A stretch of DNA of 64,000 nucleotides from Amborella trichopoda (taxonomy: Eukaryota; Streptophyta; Magnoliopsida; Amborellales; Amborellaceae). The DNA lies in NCBI RefSeq assembly GCF_000471905.2, contig NW_006500279.1, forward strand, positions 210,211 through 274,210. Reading direction: 5' to 3'. The notes beneath the pieces were generated by a model that saw nothing but the letters and a program-made list of their open reading frames with translations, ran no database searches and had not been told where the DNA came from. The translations under genes were made by a program, and so were the position numbers. Within the stretch, counting starts at the first letter, position 1. Each line of letters opens with the position of its first letter. Positions 22,641-34,873 of this stretch are shown here, piece by piece.

Positions 22641-22789
22641 CACTTGGCAGCCTTTCCACCACGCAGTGAGAGAGAGAGAAACGGCTATATCTCCATGGGA
22701 ACAGCAAATATTTTGGCTTCTTTTCTAAACTACGCGATTTCAATAACGACACGGTTCTACGCTGCCAGGCGCATAGTGTAGAAATGCGG

Positions 22790-24050
22790 GCTTGGCAATA
22801 AATAAATTTTTTAAATATAATTTGATCTTAATTTTTAAAAATATATATAATCCCTAACACGAAGATCATGAAAATGTCAAAAAAAAAAAAAATAAAATAA
22901 AATAAAAAAAAAGAAGGAAAACTACAAATAATAATTATATTAAAAAAAATTTGGACCGTTATTTACACTTGTTTTTAGATGGACCCCATATTTGCATCTA
23001 TCTTGAAGATGGATGCTTTATACCTCCAGACTTCATATTGTAGAAATGCTGTCCAGCCCATATGAAACAATTTTTTTTTCTATAATAGCTTTATAAAAAT
23101 AAAATAAAGCCTTACCTCGAATCCTCGTTCAGAAAGCATTGTGGGCACTAAAAGCCTTACCTCAAATCTTCATCCAGAAAGCACTGTGGGCACTAGAAAT
23201 TTTCATGACAACTCTGAAATCAATTTCTAATATTGACTATGAAATTTGAAGTTCAAAAAACGTACAAATCCTGTAGATATGTGAACACTTATTTCAGGGT
23301 GAAATAGATGGTCTAGATAGTATATTACAATATGCATTATTGTTAGGGCTTGAAATATTTTTCTTTCAAACCACAATGATCAAGGGCAAGATGTTTGATT
23401 TGAAAAAATTTCAAATCTAGAACTGCAATTTTCAATGTCTTTGGAGGTGAGGCTTTACTTATTTTGACACGGTTGCAGCCCTATCAAATTATTTTTCCTC
23501 TCTAAACAATGTTTTAAAACTCACCAATTGGGAACTTAATGATCCAGGTCACAAATTGGTTGGGACTAAGTCAATTTTAGAAAGGTCTCGATACTGGTTT
23601 GGTCCCCTTGAAATGCCTCAATTTATATGCATATTTATTTAAACATATCTAATATTTGTTCCCACTTAAATTCCCCTTTCTCAATAAATCCCTATTTAAA
23701 TGTTTAAGTTTTTTACTTTTTAATATCTTTTTGGGAACAACTTGGGCCAATTTGGATAGGTGATCCCACTATCCAACACGGATCTATAAGGTGAAGGTCC
23801 ACCCAACCTATCTGGGTTGCAAAAAATTATTTCTAAAGTTCAAATTTTTGGTCTTTGCGTATTGTATTTTATTAGATTGGGTAACGGGGACTGCATGACC
23901 TTTGTTATTAGGGTACTTGGGATTGAAGGCCAGCAAACTTCCTTGGTATACAAATTTACTGTGGAAAAATCGTCTTGATTCTTGAATGTTTTCTCTCTCT
24001 CTAATGCTAGGTATTGCTTAATTCCTCGAGTTTGCAAAATGACGTTACCT
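22790..24050. other. AT-rich intergenic DNA with a 45-bp tandem duplication
   Basis: No gene was seen on either strand. A direct tandem duplication of a 45-base unit (AAAGCCTTACCTC... ending GTGGGCACTA) occupies about 23106-23195, with a few mismatches between copies. Poly(A) runs at 22877-22950 give low complexity. Confidence 0.55.
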
Positions 24051-24059
24051 CAACTTGAG

Positions 24060-24460
24060 TTGCACACCGATCAGGTAATGGGCTAGATGCCCCGGCCTTG
24101 TCAACCCACCCTTAACAAAGACAAGGGCTTGGCCACAAAAACTGGCCTGACGGATAGGCAACCATGGGGCTTGAGGGTAGGGTAGGGTCAGGCCTGGGCC
24201 GAGATAGTCTGGCCCTCCTTTCATTTATTTTTTCTTTTTATTTGTTTTTTATTTTTTTAGCCCAGGCTCCCCAATCCTAGTCCTAAAGGGGCTGGCCGTG
24301 GCGCTAACAGGGCCGGGCTGGGGCCAACTAAAATATAAAAATACAAACGAAATAAACAAAGAAACCGAGGACAGACTGAATCAGACGGACCTACTGAACT
24401 GGGCGGGCATTGGCTCAAGCCGGCATGGCCCTACCACGAGTCGTGGTTTCCTAGGCCAAC
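24060..24460. mobile_element. GC-rich patch, possible non-autonomous element
   Basis: A patch rich in GGCCTGG, GGGCCGGGC and AGCCCAGGC words contrasts with the AT-rich surroundings. It carries opposed words (GGCCTGGGCC near 24190, AGCCCAGGCT near 24260) around a T-rich centre, as a stem-forming repeat would. No coding sequence and no clear terminal repeats or target duplication were found, so the class is open. Confidence 0.25.
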
Positions 24461-24874
24461 CAAAAAAATAAGATTTGACGTAGCTATACGTATGCACATT
24501 CTATTTTGGAGAATGATCGTGTTTATTACCACCTTTTACACTTTCTTTTGAAAATTCGTTTATACTCTTTCATTCAACCAAGCTTCTCTCTCAATCCCGT
24601 TTCTCCCTTTGGCTTTCACAAAGGTCAAAGCTAATCTTTGAGTCTCCAAGCCCCTTCCTCTCTTAACCTCTATCTCTTTGTATGGATCCCTCTCTTTGAA
24701 GCAGTCTTTGGTCCCTCACCCCAAAACCCTCTTTCTCCATCTTCCAATTCTTTCTATCTTCATTTAAATAAACGCTCATTCTCATTTACACGATGCCCGA
24801 ACTGAGAATTGCAAGAAAACGTTTTAGGCCATTAGCTCCTCATTAGCTTCAATACACCTCTTATGCCTTCATAT

Positions 24875-26700
24875 TGTTAGATTTTTGTGGCCATAAAAGG
24901 CCTTATGAGAGTATGTATAAGCATTTTATATAGTGAATCATAAACTCAGTGGGAGTGTGGTCCTCTCTTGAACTATATTAGACAAATGTTATTTGTCGAT
25001 ACTTAGATTTGGCTCGACTTGATATGTCAGTCGAGTTAGAAAACCCAACGTACCTAGGCGTAAAGTAAAAACCGATGAAGGTTCAGTGGGTTAACCCTCA
25101 AGAAGGTCGGTGTTTACCCAGATGCGTGAGTCGATGGACTGTGTAACCCTTATGTGTGATAGTTAGCCTTTAGAGATAAGGCTAAAACCTAATCATAGAA
25201 CCATCACACAGCATATGCATAGATAGCCGTAACGAGATAGTAATTCACCATTAAGGGTGAAGCATGTACACGTGCGAGAGATTATCCCTATGCACCATAG
25301 AGTTGTGGTTGCATTATGATCTAAGGCCCCATGGATTTGTCTCTAGGTAAGAACTTGAATTTCATAGATCGGGATTACATCCCATAGCCTATTGGCTGAC
25401 TTTGGTGGCCCAATCATGAACTTTTGCAGTGGACTGTAGATAATAGGAACCGCTGGGTTTGTTTGAGACAAGTGTGGACCACGGTCCACTGTTGAAGGTG
25501 GAGTGTTCCCGTATATTAACAATTCCTTGACCTGTATGAATATGATTCCCATCAAAATTAATTTGTTTTAATTAATTTTATGCTATATGATTTTAAGAAT
25601 GATTATTTGAATTTTTGTGATTCTCTTGATAGTTTATTTTATCATTTGGATTTATAAACTAAGATAAAATCATTTTTCAATGTTTTAAATAATCAAAGAT
25701 GAATAAATTTTATTTTATTCTAGAAATCAATTTAAAATATTTATTAAAATATATGGGACCCGGCATATGACATGGGGGTCTATTTAAATCACAATGGAAG
25801 ATTGGGTGGGGCCCATGAGGGGGCAACCTAGGGTGGCTCGCCCACCCATGGGGGCTTACAAACTAGATATTGTGAGATAGCCTTCATGCTTGTTGGCTTT
25901 ATATTTTTGTATGAAGCCTTCGTGCATTAGGAATCAATATAATGAAATTTTGTATGCCTTGTGAATCAAGATTTTTTGATTGAATGAATAAAGAATGAAT
26001 GTTCATGAAAAGAGAGGGTATGGGAATATTTTTTTTATTTAAATATTTGATGGGAGTATGATGCAGATAAAAATTGGAAAAAAATTCAAAACTATAGTTT
26101 TATTATTTTTTGAGTTTTTTATAGGAAGTGCATGTAGATAAGGTGAGGAAGTGAGTTTTAGGAGGATTGGGGATATGGTTGGTTTTAATATTGGGAAAAA
26201 GGATCTAGGTCTCCTATTTTGATGGATTTAGGAGATTTATCTATAGATTTATAGGAGATTTAGATAGAGATGGATTTATGGGAAATGATTGGGAAATTTT
26301 GGTACGTGAGAATTTAGGAAAAAATAGAGAAGAGAGAGAAAATAAGGAGAGAGGTTTTTAGGTGGCACGTGAGGTAAAGAAGAGAGATAAGGGAAAGGTT
26401 CGTCTATTAGAGAGAGGGGTTTTCTTATTTGTTAATTTGTTTTGAAGTCTATTTAAAAGGAAAAGATCCCTTATTGTAAACAGATCAGAGAATGATCAGT
26501 GAGAGTTGAATAAAATTGATCTTGTGATAAAATCTTTTTGGGATAGATTCCCTTTCAAACTTTGTTTATGGAGTGAATTCCCTTGCAGATTTTGTTTTTA
26601 AGGTGGATTCCTTTGCAGACCTTGAGAGTTGGTATATTCCCTCAACGATTTTCTTTATTTTATTTTTATTGTTCCAGTTTTATTTTCTCCCTGCATCGAA
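24875..26700 (+). repeat. LTR-like repeat (second family), possibly a solo LTR
   Basis: The stretch begins TGTTAGATTTTTGTGGCC and shares about 400 bases of diverged homology with 28697-29112, both starting with TGTT at the same point. The shared blocks include AACTCAGTGGGAGTGT, AAAACCGATGA and GCGAGAGAT. The later part has an ATAAAATTGATC block and repeated GGATTCC/GAATTCC words near 26550-26640. The TG start, length and dispersed copies suggest an LTR, but I found no primer-binding site after it and the 3' limit is uncertain. No protein is encoded. Confidence 0.5.
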
Positions 26701-26860
26701 ATATATTTAGGACATGGATGATAAGATTCTAGCACATTTCCTTGAATCTTGATGGTGGATCTAAGAAATAGATGGCTCACATCTCTCATGCCATAAGTCT
26801 CTTTAGATTAATGGTCTAGATTTGATCTCACTAAAGATGACAACTAAAACATAAAAAATC

Positions 26861-26868
26861 TATAAATA
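26861..26868 (+). promoter_or_regulatory. Candidate TATA box in unassigned repeat-like DNA
   Basis: TATAAATA is followed about 30 bases later by a pyrimidine-rich stretch (CTCTCATCTTGTCTTTTCTC) and by two GGGGG..CACACCCC segments. This resembles the promoter and R region of a plant LTR, but no gene follows before the assembly gap. Confidence 0.3.
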
Positions 26869-27072
26869 GATACTCTCCCCTCATAATTCTCAACACCTCT
26901 CATCTTGTCTTTTCTCTCTCTATAGAGCTCTCTCCAAGCTCTCTTCTAGGGGGTCACACCCCAAGCAAGGTTTCTCTCTCTCTTTGGTGGCTTGAAAGGG
27001 GGCACACCCCATACTAGGAATTCTCTCTCTCTCATAAGAAGGTTAGAAAGGGGGCCATGCTTCACATAGGAT

Positions 27073-27118
27073 NNNNNNNNNNNNNNNNNNNNATATATAT
27101 ATATATATATATATATAT
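27073..27118. repeat. Assembly gap (20 N) followed by AT microsatellite
   Basis: Twenty undetermined bases at 27073-27092 are followed directly by (AT)n to about 27118. The gap is probably a collapse or length ambiguity within the same microsatellite. Confidence 0.9.
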
Positions 27119-28696
27119 TATCTCTAAGGTTAAGTCAAGAGGCGTTAAGGAAGGCTAGGCATTGAGGCCTTAGCAATTTAGTTCTAGATCGAGATTCATA
27201 TCTTTAAGACGATTTTGTCATATATAGTAGAATCAAGAGACCGACTATTGATCCCTAGCACCATTGGAAGGAAGAGACTCAGTGTGGGGTATACTAAGTC
27301 CATTTGAGGTATTCTTCGGCAATTTTATTCATTTTATCTTATTTCTTTATTGTGCTCTTTTATTCCTATAGAGGTATGTGTCAAGTTTTGTTTTTTTTTT
27401 TGAATAAAGGAGTTATATTTAAAATGATAGCAAGTGAAACCATTTTTATTTATTTCAAGAAGTGAATTCATTGTACATTGTGCTCTTCTAAGGCATTAGC
27501 TCCAATCCACCTCCAATGCCTTCATATAGCCATGCCAGCAGATAAGGATCCTTCACAGTTTTAGAGAAGTATTCAAAGCCATTGCTCGTTGTGAAGGTAA
27601 ATCTGGTCTCCAAGAAGGCTTTGAAGAAGATTAAGGAGGTTGGGGAGGGTGTGATGCTATCTCAGATTCAGCCCTTTTTTGTTACTTTGAGATTTCAATT
27701 GTCAATTCAGAAGTAGGAAGCAAGTTTAAAAGCTAAGGATAAATGAAGCTAATGGTGGTCTTCTCATCTTGAAAAACGTGGAAAGGAGGTGGGGATGAAG
27801 TTCCTTTCCTCTTGAATCACATCCTCTCTCTTTGGACTAATTTGAATTTATTAATAATAAAAAATTACATCAAGGAATTACATCATGTGAAACTAGTAGC
27901 AAAGACGCCATTGCATCTCATTTTTAAGGTCATATTTTTTTGTTACTGGCCATTCTCTCTTGACCAAATTTTGAAAAAGGAAAGAATAATGGATTCGGTG
28001 ATGAGGAGAGGAGAGAAAACAAAAGGGCAAAAGAGTAAAGGAAAAGTGTTTTATGAGTCAGTTGTAAGGGAGATAGACTCCCATAACCAAGATGTACTTA
28101 TCAATGTTGGTGCTGCCATAACCAACATTAGGGAGGATATACTCACATAACCAAGATGTACTTATCCAAAAAAATGGGTTTACTAGGTTAAGTGTGATCC
28201 TAAGAGAGAGAAAACACTTTATATCTCTATTTTCTCTCTCCTAGGGTTCGGATCAATGTTGGTGCTGCCACTGATTTGAGAACAGATCTGCTCGTTTCTA
28301 GATAGATTGGGCCTCATATCAGATATCGATTTTCCCCACATTCTGTAATATCTATTTTTTAAATCAGTTTGTGGTGTTCAGATCTGAGGGATCTTCCTCT
28401 GAAGATCTCTTTGATTTTGCACTATAAACAAATGTTGAAAAACCCTTTGATTGATCATCTCGACATCGAGATGTATGACCATGAAAAATAAAAAAATTTT
28501 AAGCCTCAGAAATAGTGCATTTTACAACATATTATCTATACTTTCATTTTCAAGATTTCCATATGTTTATAGATCTACTTGATTTTAACCATTTTGGGAA
28601 TTGAAAATTTTATCTTTAGATATAAACATAGATTTTGAGATAATCCTAAGAACATTTTACATCAAAATTAATTACCATGATAAAATTTGAAGATGC
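27119..28696. other. Non-coding spacer with small internal duplications
   Basis: No gene was recognised. The words CATAACCAAGATGTACTTATC (28082 and 28145) and AATGTTGGTGCTGCCA (28102 and 28255) each occur twice within about 170 bases. The short frame at 27812-28150 covers these and has no recognisable domain. A sequence near 27490-27535 resembles the bases just before the repeat at 24875 (GCATTAGCTCC ... GCCTTCATAT), so parts are dispersed repeats. Confidence 0.4.
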
Positions 28697-29112
28697 TGTT
28701 GGGTTTATGTGGCCTTTAAAAGCCTTTACGTGCTTGTAAAATGAAATAATATAGTGGAACATGAACTCAGTGGGAGTGTAGCCCCTCATGGACCATACTA
28801 AGCAAATGATAGTTTGCTGATACCGATATGTGCTTAACGATCTAGGCTAGTCGGTTGGAAAGAACCCACGTTACTTGGACATGAAAAACAAACCGATGAG
28901 GGTTTATGGGTTAGCCCTTGATGAGGTCAGAGAACATGCCCGGATGAGTGAGCCGAGGGACTGTGTGGCCCTTGTGATGGTGACCTACAGAGACAGGGGT
29001 CAAAACATCATCCATGTACCATCACACGGCATGCATATCAATAGATCGTTCGAAAAATCCAGAAATCCATCTTTTAGGGTGAAGGGTATGCATGTGCGAG
29101 AGATACCCTTGG
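28697..29112 (+). repeat. Truncated second copy of the 24875 repeat
   Basis: Homologous to 24875-25290, starting at the same TGTT and running to GCGAGAGATACCCTT. There it stops and gypsy LTR sequence begins without a spacer. Only the first fifth or so of the repeat is present. Confidence 0.7.
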
Positions 29113-29244
29113 AGAGGGACAAAGGAGAGAGAAAAAAAAGGTCGGTACTCTTTGGGCAGGTAATTTTCTCTCTCCTCCCCTCTTTCTCTCTCCTCCCCTC
29201 TTTCTCTCTTCTCTTCTCTATCACTTTCTCTCTCTTCCTCTCAT

Positions 29245-29600
29245 CTCTATCTCTCTCTTCTTCTCATCTCTATCTCTATCTCTCTCTTCTTCTCATCTCT
29301 ATCTCTATCTCTCTCTTCTTCTCATCTCTATCTCTATCTCTCTCTTCTTCTCATCTCTATCTCTATCTCTCTCTTCTTCTCATCTCTATCTCTCTCTCTT
29401 TTCTCGTCTCTATCTTCTTCTAATCTTTATCTCTTTTTCTCTCCTCCTCTCTTCTCATCTTTATCTATCTCTTTCTCTCTATTCTTCTTGTCTCTCTCTT
29501 TCTTTCTCCTCCTCTGTTCTCATCTTTATCTCTTTCTCTCTCATCTCTCTTCTCATCTTTATCTCTCTCTCTCTCATCCTCTCTTCTTCCCCTATCCCTT
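29245..29600 (+). repeat. CT-rich microsatellite with about 30-bp units
   Basis: TCTTCTCATCTCTATCTCTA repeats every 30 bases or so at 29247-29395, followed by less regular TCTCTTTCTCTC stretches. The same pyrimidine zone, with other lengths, is present at 44120-44420 and 50280-50640, so length differs greatly between LTR copies. Confidence 0.8.
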
Positions 29601-29619
29601 TTCTCTCTCTTTTCTTTTG

Positions 29620-30200
29620 TCAATCGACGTAGTCTAGCGTTGGTTGGTTTTCTCTCTCTTCTATCACAACCAACAAAGCCTAGCACTGATTGGATTTCTC
29701 TCTTCTTTTATGTCAGTCAGTGAAGCGTAACGTCGACAGGATTTCTCTTTCTTCTTCTATCAGTCGACGAAGCCTAACACCGACTAGATTTCTCTTTCCT
29801 CTTCTGTTAATCAGTGAAGCCCAGTGTTGACTGAATTTCTCTCTCCTCTTTTATCAATTGGTGATGCCCCCAGTGCCACTGTATTTCTCTCTCCTTTTCT
29901 ATCAGTCGATGAAGCCCAGTGTCGACTGGTTTTCTCTCTCTCCTCTTCTGTCAGTAGGTAAAAGCCAGTAGTGATTGGATTTCTCCCTCATCTTCTGCAG
30001 TAAGTGACGCCCAGTGCTGACTGGTTTATCTCTCCTCTTCTGTCAATCGATGAAGCCCAACACTAATTGGATTTCTCTCTCCTCTTCTGTCATAATCAGT
30101 GAAGCTTAACGCTGACTGCATATTCTCTCTCTTCTCCTCTATACAACATAGTTAACGAGGCCTAACGCCGACTGCATTTTATCTCTCTTCCTTCTAAACA
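29620..30200 (+). repeat. LTR tandem array of inverted-repeat units (element D)
   Basis: About ten units of 50-65 bases have the form CTCTCTCCTCTTCTGTCAGTC followed by GATGAAGCCCAGTGTCGACTGG. The best unit carries a perfect 7-base inverted repeat, CAGTCGA at 29903 and TCGACTG at 29922. Related arrays are in LTR B (44420-44930). Confidence 0.75.
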
Positions 30201-30795
30201 CAGTTCGTAATGTTTAACCTCGGTTGCGCCTTCTTTCCCTATCTCTCCTTTTTCCTCTTACCTTTCATACTCTTCTCTTCCTTTCTTCTCCCTCCTTACT
30301 TCTTTCCCTTCTTCTCTTCTTATCCTTTCCTCGCAGCCTTAATTATGTCACCCCTTCGTCCTCTCATTTAGTCGAATTCTTCTCACCGCCCCCATTTTTC
30401 TTTCTTCTTTTTGAATGCGCATGCTCGTGTACGTTCATCAAAGAGGAAAAGGGTGAGGTCTGACCCACCTGTCTTATAACCTTTACCATATATTGTGTGA
30501 TTGTAGAAAAACAGAAAATAAGAAGAATACAAGCCAAGGTAGGCGATTCCGATCTAGTTTTATTACTGGGGGCTTTCTTCGTGATCTTAGAGGGCGCTCA
30601 CACGAGTCAACCCGAGTAAGTCTCGAACCCACCTTTAAATTCCTCTCACTGGTTGGTAACACCTACCCCCGTTTTCGAACAAGGTTCTCGAGAGAGCGAT
30701 CTCAAAAATGTCTTGGGTCTTCCCTGGAAACCCGAGACTTGTACCTCCTGATCCCCAAAGGATCTGGAGGGCGAGATCGAGGTACCTAACTAGCT

Positions 30796-30814
30796 CGGCG
30801 ACTCCACTGGGGAC
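30796..30814 (+). other. Primer-binding site of element D
   Basis: CGGCGACTCCACTGGGGAC is the common PBS with its first T changed to C. It follows the LTR end at the same spacing as in the other copies. Confidence 0.75.
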
Positions 30815-31860
30815 TTACTACCCCTTAGTCAGATCGTTCTTATTTGGCTAGTTTCTTCTTTTATTATCTTCTTTCATTGTCTTTTCACATTTTATTATGG
30901 CTTGCGGGTTTTGTAACCCATTTATCCGGATTAGGGATTTTCTTATCACTGTATTCGAGAGTGTCCCTAGGGAACAAGTTCCTTCAACTTCGTTCCCAAC
31001 CATCCTCTTGAGCAAAGACCCCTTGTCTATCTCCCAAGTCTTTACTTGGACCGGTGTGAGGTGGGACCTAAAAATCCCTCACTCCCCATCTCCTCGCTCT
31101 AGCGGAACTCCACGAAGGCGCCCTGCATTGTCAGCACTTCTATTGCCCCACATAGCATGCACCTACCCACCAGCAAGTCACTTGTCGGTCGTGTTCTCGA
31201 GGTATGCCGGAAGGCTGCCCAACCCTTTCTGCAAAAGGCAAACAAGCTGTTGTTGCTTCTGTGGGTCACCCTAGGGCTACCCCCAACATTTTTGCACCAT
31301 TAGTCTCTATCCCTTGAGGCTCAACACGTCGAGGCAGAAACCCCACGGTCTCCATCCCTCACACACATCACAAGGCTCTTGGGTTACCCACTCAACCCTT
31401 CTGTCACCTCGACACCGTGTCCAAGATCAAACCTGTTAAGGCTAGGTCCTACGCACGCTACTCATATGCATCTCACTGCTCTGGGCAACGTCATGACTAC
31501 ACCAACCTGTGTACACAGGAGACGACCTTCTCGTCCTCCTACTCTGCACACAAAAGCACATGCTGTAAGGGACAAGCATACACGTGTTCTCTTGCAAACA
31601 CATGCCAGACCACTTGCTCGAGCCCAGGTTGACCCCCGAGTCACCCGTGACCCTTCTTCAAGGGGCGCACATGCGTCGCCATCACAAATACCCTTTCGCC
31701 CTCGACTCAAGCCTTCTTATGAGTCAACCCTGCTCCGGCCCACTCCTTCATCGACCGGCCCACTCCTTCATCGAGCAAGCCCCTTAAGCCTTAGAAATCG
31801 AAGGTTTTCCCTAAAAGTATCATCCTGAACCAGCCCCATCACTTTAGTCGTGTCTTTCGA
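30815..31860 (+). other. Leader region of element D
   Basis: DNA-level homology to the leaders at 3698-4699 and 45796-46850, for example the start of the open stretch at 30897, CCCCACATAGCATGCAC (about 31145) and GACCCTTCTTCAAGGGG (about 31649). Open frames at 30897-31274 and 31379-31828 are not conserved as protein among copies, so no gene is called. Confidence 0.55.
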
Positions 31861-34672
31861 GCGACCTCGGGACATCGACCTGATGGAAGATCAAGTCTTT
31901 CATTCTCCCTGGCCCAAGATGACTCATTCCTGGCCCTCATCCATTGCCGCACCTAATATAGACAGCTCTCTCTTGTGCAAGAAGAGCTGACCAGTCGCGA
32001 ACTAGATCACTGGTTTGGCACAAGGTCCATCAAAACCTCAAAGCTAAATGCGATAGAGGTCTCCAAATTTTGACTAGGAAGGTGACCATGGCAGTCTAAA
32101 CGACCAATTTTGATGACCCTCTTCACCTGAATCCCTTCTACCCCCTTCAAACGAAGAAGCCCAAAGAAGAGCTCCATGAGCCCTATGATGTGGTTACAAT
32201 TGGAGAAAAAGACCCAGCCACTTAGTAGCCACGATCCCAAGACCATCGAGAATCGATCCAAAAGCAATCAGTATACAAGACTTGAGTTCAGTCAGGGCAT
32301 GCTGGCTCCCTGCTGACCGACCTACTACGTACGACCCGTCAAGTTCACAAGCCCTCTGTTGCCACTAACGTCGACCTCCATAGTGAAACAATCAGCGTAA
32401 CGGTCGTAAGTGAGCCCGATGATGCTCAAGAGGAGTGCATGAACAAGTTTGAGGATATCGTGCATGCGATGATGGAAAAGATCGATCGTATTGACGCCGC
32501 ACGCCAGTCGGCTAACCATGAGGTCAATTCCCATCACTCTGATGGTGCACCTCCACGGCAGCCCCCTCCTTCTACCTCACAGGACAATTCTGCCCCTCAT
32601 CCAGTCTTTCAGATAGACATTGAGGCTATGGTCACCCATAGCCTAAAGAATAGGTAAATCCCGAGGATATAGGGCGCAATGCGTTATCAAAGGTCATACC
32701 CCTCGTATATTGATCAGGTCTTGTTTCCCTCAAATTATAAGAAAGGGAAGTTTCCTTTATTCAATGGAACCACGTCCTCAAACTAACATATTGCCCACTT
32801 CTAGGCTGCATGTCGCGAAACAGTGGCTGATTGGAGACTTCTTCTCTGACAGTTCATTGAGACCCTCGATGGTCCAGCATTTCAATGGTATGCTTGACTT
32901 ACTCCAAACTCAGTCGATCCGTGGGAGAAGATGGAGAAGCTATTCTATCAACTCTTCTATGAGGTCGAGAGAGAGGTTCAAACCATCAATTCTCACCCTG
33001 ACTTAAGACCCAGGTGAGCTTGTAGGTCAGTTCATATTAAGATGGAGAAACTTGGCTTCCCGCCATCCTAATCCTATACTTGAGAAGGAAGCAGTCCAAA
33101 CTTGCATGCAGAACATGGAACCCGAGATCGCTCTGCATATTGAGGCCTCTAATCCGACCTCCATGTCAGAGCTGATCTCTAAATCAATCCGCATAGAAAG
33201 TCTATCACGCCACCATGGTGCGACACGACAACCATCTACAAGTTCAGCAAATAATTGGGGTAATGGTAACTCTCAGAATAACACACGAGGCAGCCAACAG
33301 AAAGGAATAATCAATGCAGCTGTCATGATTGCTGATTCAAAGAAGTCTGCCTCCCAAACTTTGAACCTCTCTAAAGGGGTAAGCACAGCAAAGGTAACAC
33401 CCCAAGTTGGCAAGCACCAATAGTTGTATATTCGGGTTCCCCCATATGCTAACCTTTATCGGGGTGATTATTTCACTAGGCATAAGAACAAGGTCTACCC
33501 CTTCGAGAAGGAATGGGTCCCTGCATTGTTCCGGTTATTATTTGAACAGAATATGATTCAGCTTCCAGAAACCAAATTCTCTGAGCAACTTGGCCTTAAC
33601 ACTCAGACGAATTATTGTGCCTACCATCGGAGGATCAATCATCCCACAGATGACTGCTACACACTGAAGGATATTATCGAGGCCCTAATTAGGAAGGGTC
33701 AGATAAAGCTTGAAGACTTAAAGAAGGCCTTTGGGGCAGCCGAGGCCTCTCATGTCATAACTATCCAAGAGGAAGACAAAATGCCCCGTATCCTTTACGC
33801 CTTCTTCATTATAATGCTTCAGGAAGGCATAATCACACTAAAGCAAGCAAGGCACCCCCGTCATCTTGTTAAGGGGATATAAGATTGTTGGTGCCCATCC
33901 CATCAGATAAGAGGCTATTACCTATCAGAATGCACAAGTTTCCTTGATATATTTGCAAAGAAATATGGGGAGTGTCAAGAGTTTTACAATCTCCCTGTAA
34001 GTGACCCCCAAGTCATGGAGATCTCCCAATGCAAGACCTTTTATCAATAACTTAGAACCCTCGATTCCTCAGTCATGGATAGTATACCAGGGCTGAAGCA
34101 TACTCAAGTCTTTAAGGCGAGAAGCAGTTCGCCAAGCTAGGGCTATTCGCCAACACATCGAGATGAATCAACCATCACCTCAAAAAACCAGAAAAAGACG
34201 GGCATTAAGGGCTACTCACTAAAGAAACAAGGCCTCTCAACCCACAGTTGAGCAGGAATTTCTCAGGCCCCTTCCTCCACTGCCAACTTTACTGGACTTC
34301 ATCTCTAGCACGATCCTTTTTCCTTCTTCGTCCTGTCAAGAAGACGTCCCCGTGCCATCTCCCACTCAACATACGTCCAATCAGGGTGATGACGTTAAGA
34401 GCACTCCACCACAGTCTAAGCAAGGGAAAGACTTAAAAGACCACCTGCACCCGTCCAACCCTGGTGATGACGTAAAAAGCTGCCCAGATCGGTCTGATGA
34501 GGGGAACGACCTTAAAAGTCCCCCACCTTCTAACCCTTCTCCTTCTTCTTCTCATGTTTCACATTCTCCCTCTTCTATGTTCCTTGCAGGTACAACCTTG
34601 ATATGTTCAGAGTTCGAGGCTCTATACCGAGAACTTGCAGGATCCAATATAAGTAGAACACAATGGAAATGA
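31861..34672 (+). pseudogene. Gag pseudogene, element D
   Basis: This is the best preserved gag of the common type. The N-terminal arm covers about 31880-32657, with the long open stretch 32439-32657 ending DIEAMVTHSLKNR. The gag domain starts at YPSYIDQVLFPSNYKKGKFPLFNG (32695-32770), continues LLLRQFIETLDGPAFQWYA (about 32838-32895, frame-shifted) and EKMEKLFYQ, and then 33052-33240 (ILEKEAVQTCMQNM, TSMSELISKSIRIESLSRHH). The Cys/His block YCAYHRRINHPTDDCYTLKDII is at 33613-33680, and one C-terminal module WCPSHQIRGY (33890) follows. The tail repeats GDDVKS words. Several stops (32655, 33421, 33880) and frameshifts disable it. It is close to the gag at 46.9-48.8 kb. Confidence 0.82.
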
Positions 34673-34873
34673 TTAAGAAAGACTCTCGCACATGCAGCAG
34701 GATTCCTAACAGTTGTTGATGCCCTGGCAGCTAAAACCAAGGCAGAGCCACCTTCTTCAAAAAAGTACAAGATGTCGAAGCCAAAGAAGCCCTAGTGGCC
34801 CCTTGAGCCTAACTTTGCACAGAGACTGAGAGAGTCAAATGGGCACGACTCCTATTCTCAGGGAGCTTGCCAC

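Larger units (their letters stand above)
29113..30793 (+). repeat. 5'-truncated LTR of element D
   Basis: From about 29115 the sequence matches LTR C from about 50245 (GGAGAGAGA.AAAAAAGGTCGGTA, then GGTAATTTTCTCTCTCC). It lacks the U3 and TATA part. It contains a CT-rich microsatellite (29160-29600), an array of about ten hairpin-forming units (29620-30200) and the conserved LTR 3' end (30530-30793) with GGGCGCTCACACGAGTCA and AACCCGAGTAAGTC. The frame at 28875-29423 across it is a by-product of CT repeats. Confidence 0.75.

Noticed and set aside
27812..28150. 112-codon frame in the spacer
   Set aside because: No recognisable domain, includes short local duplications, and lies in repeat-like DNA.
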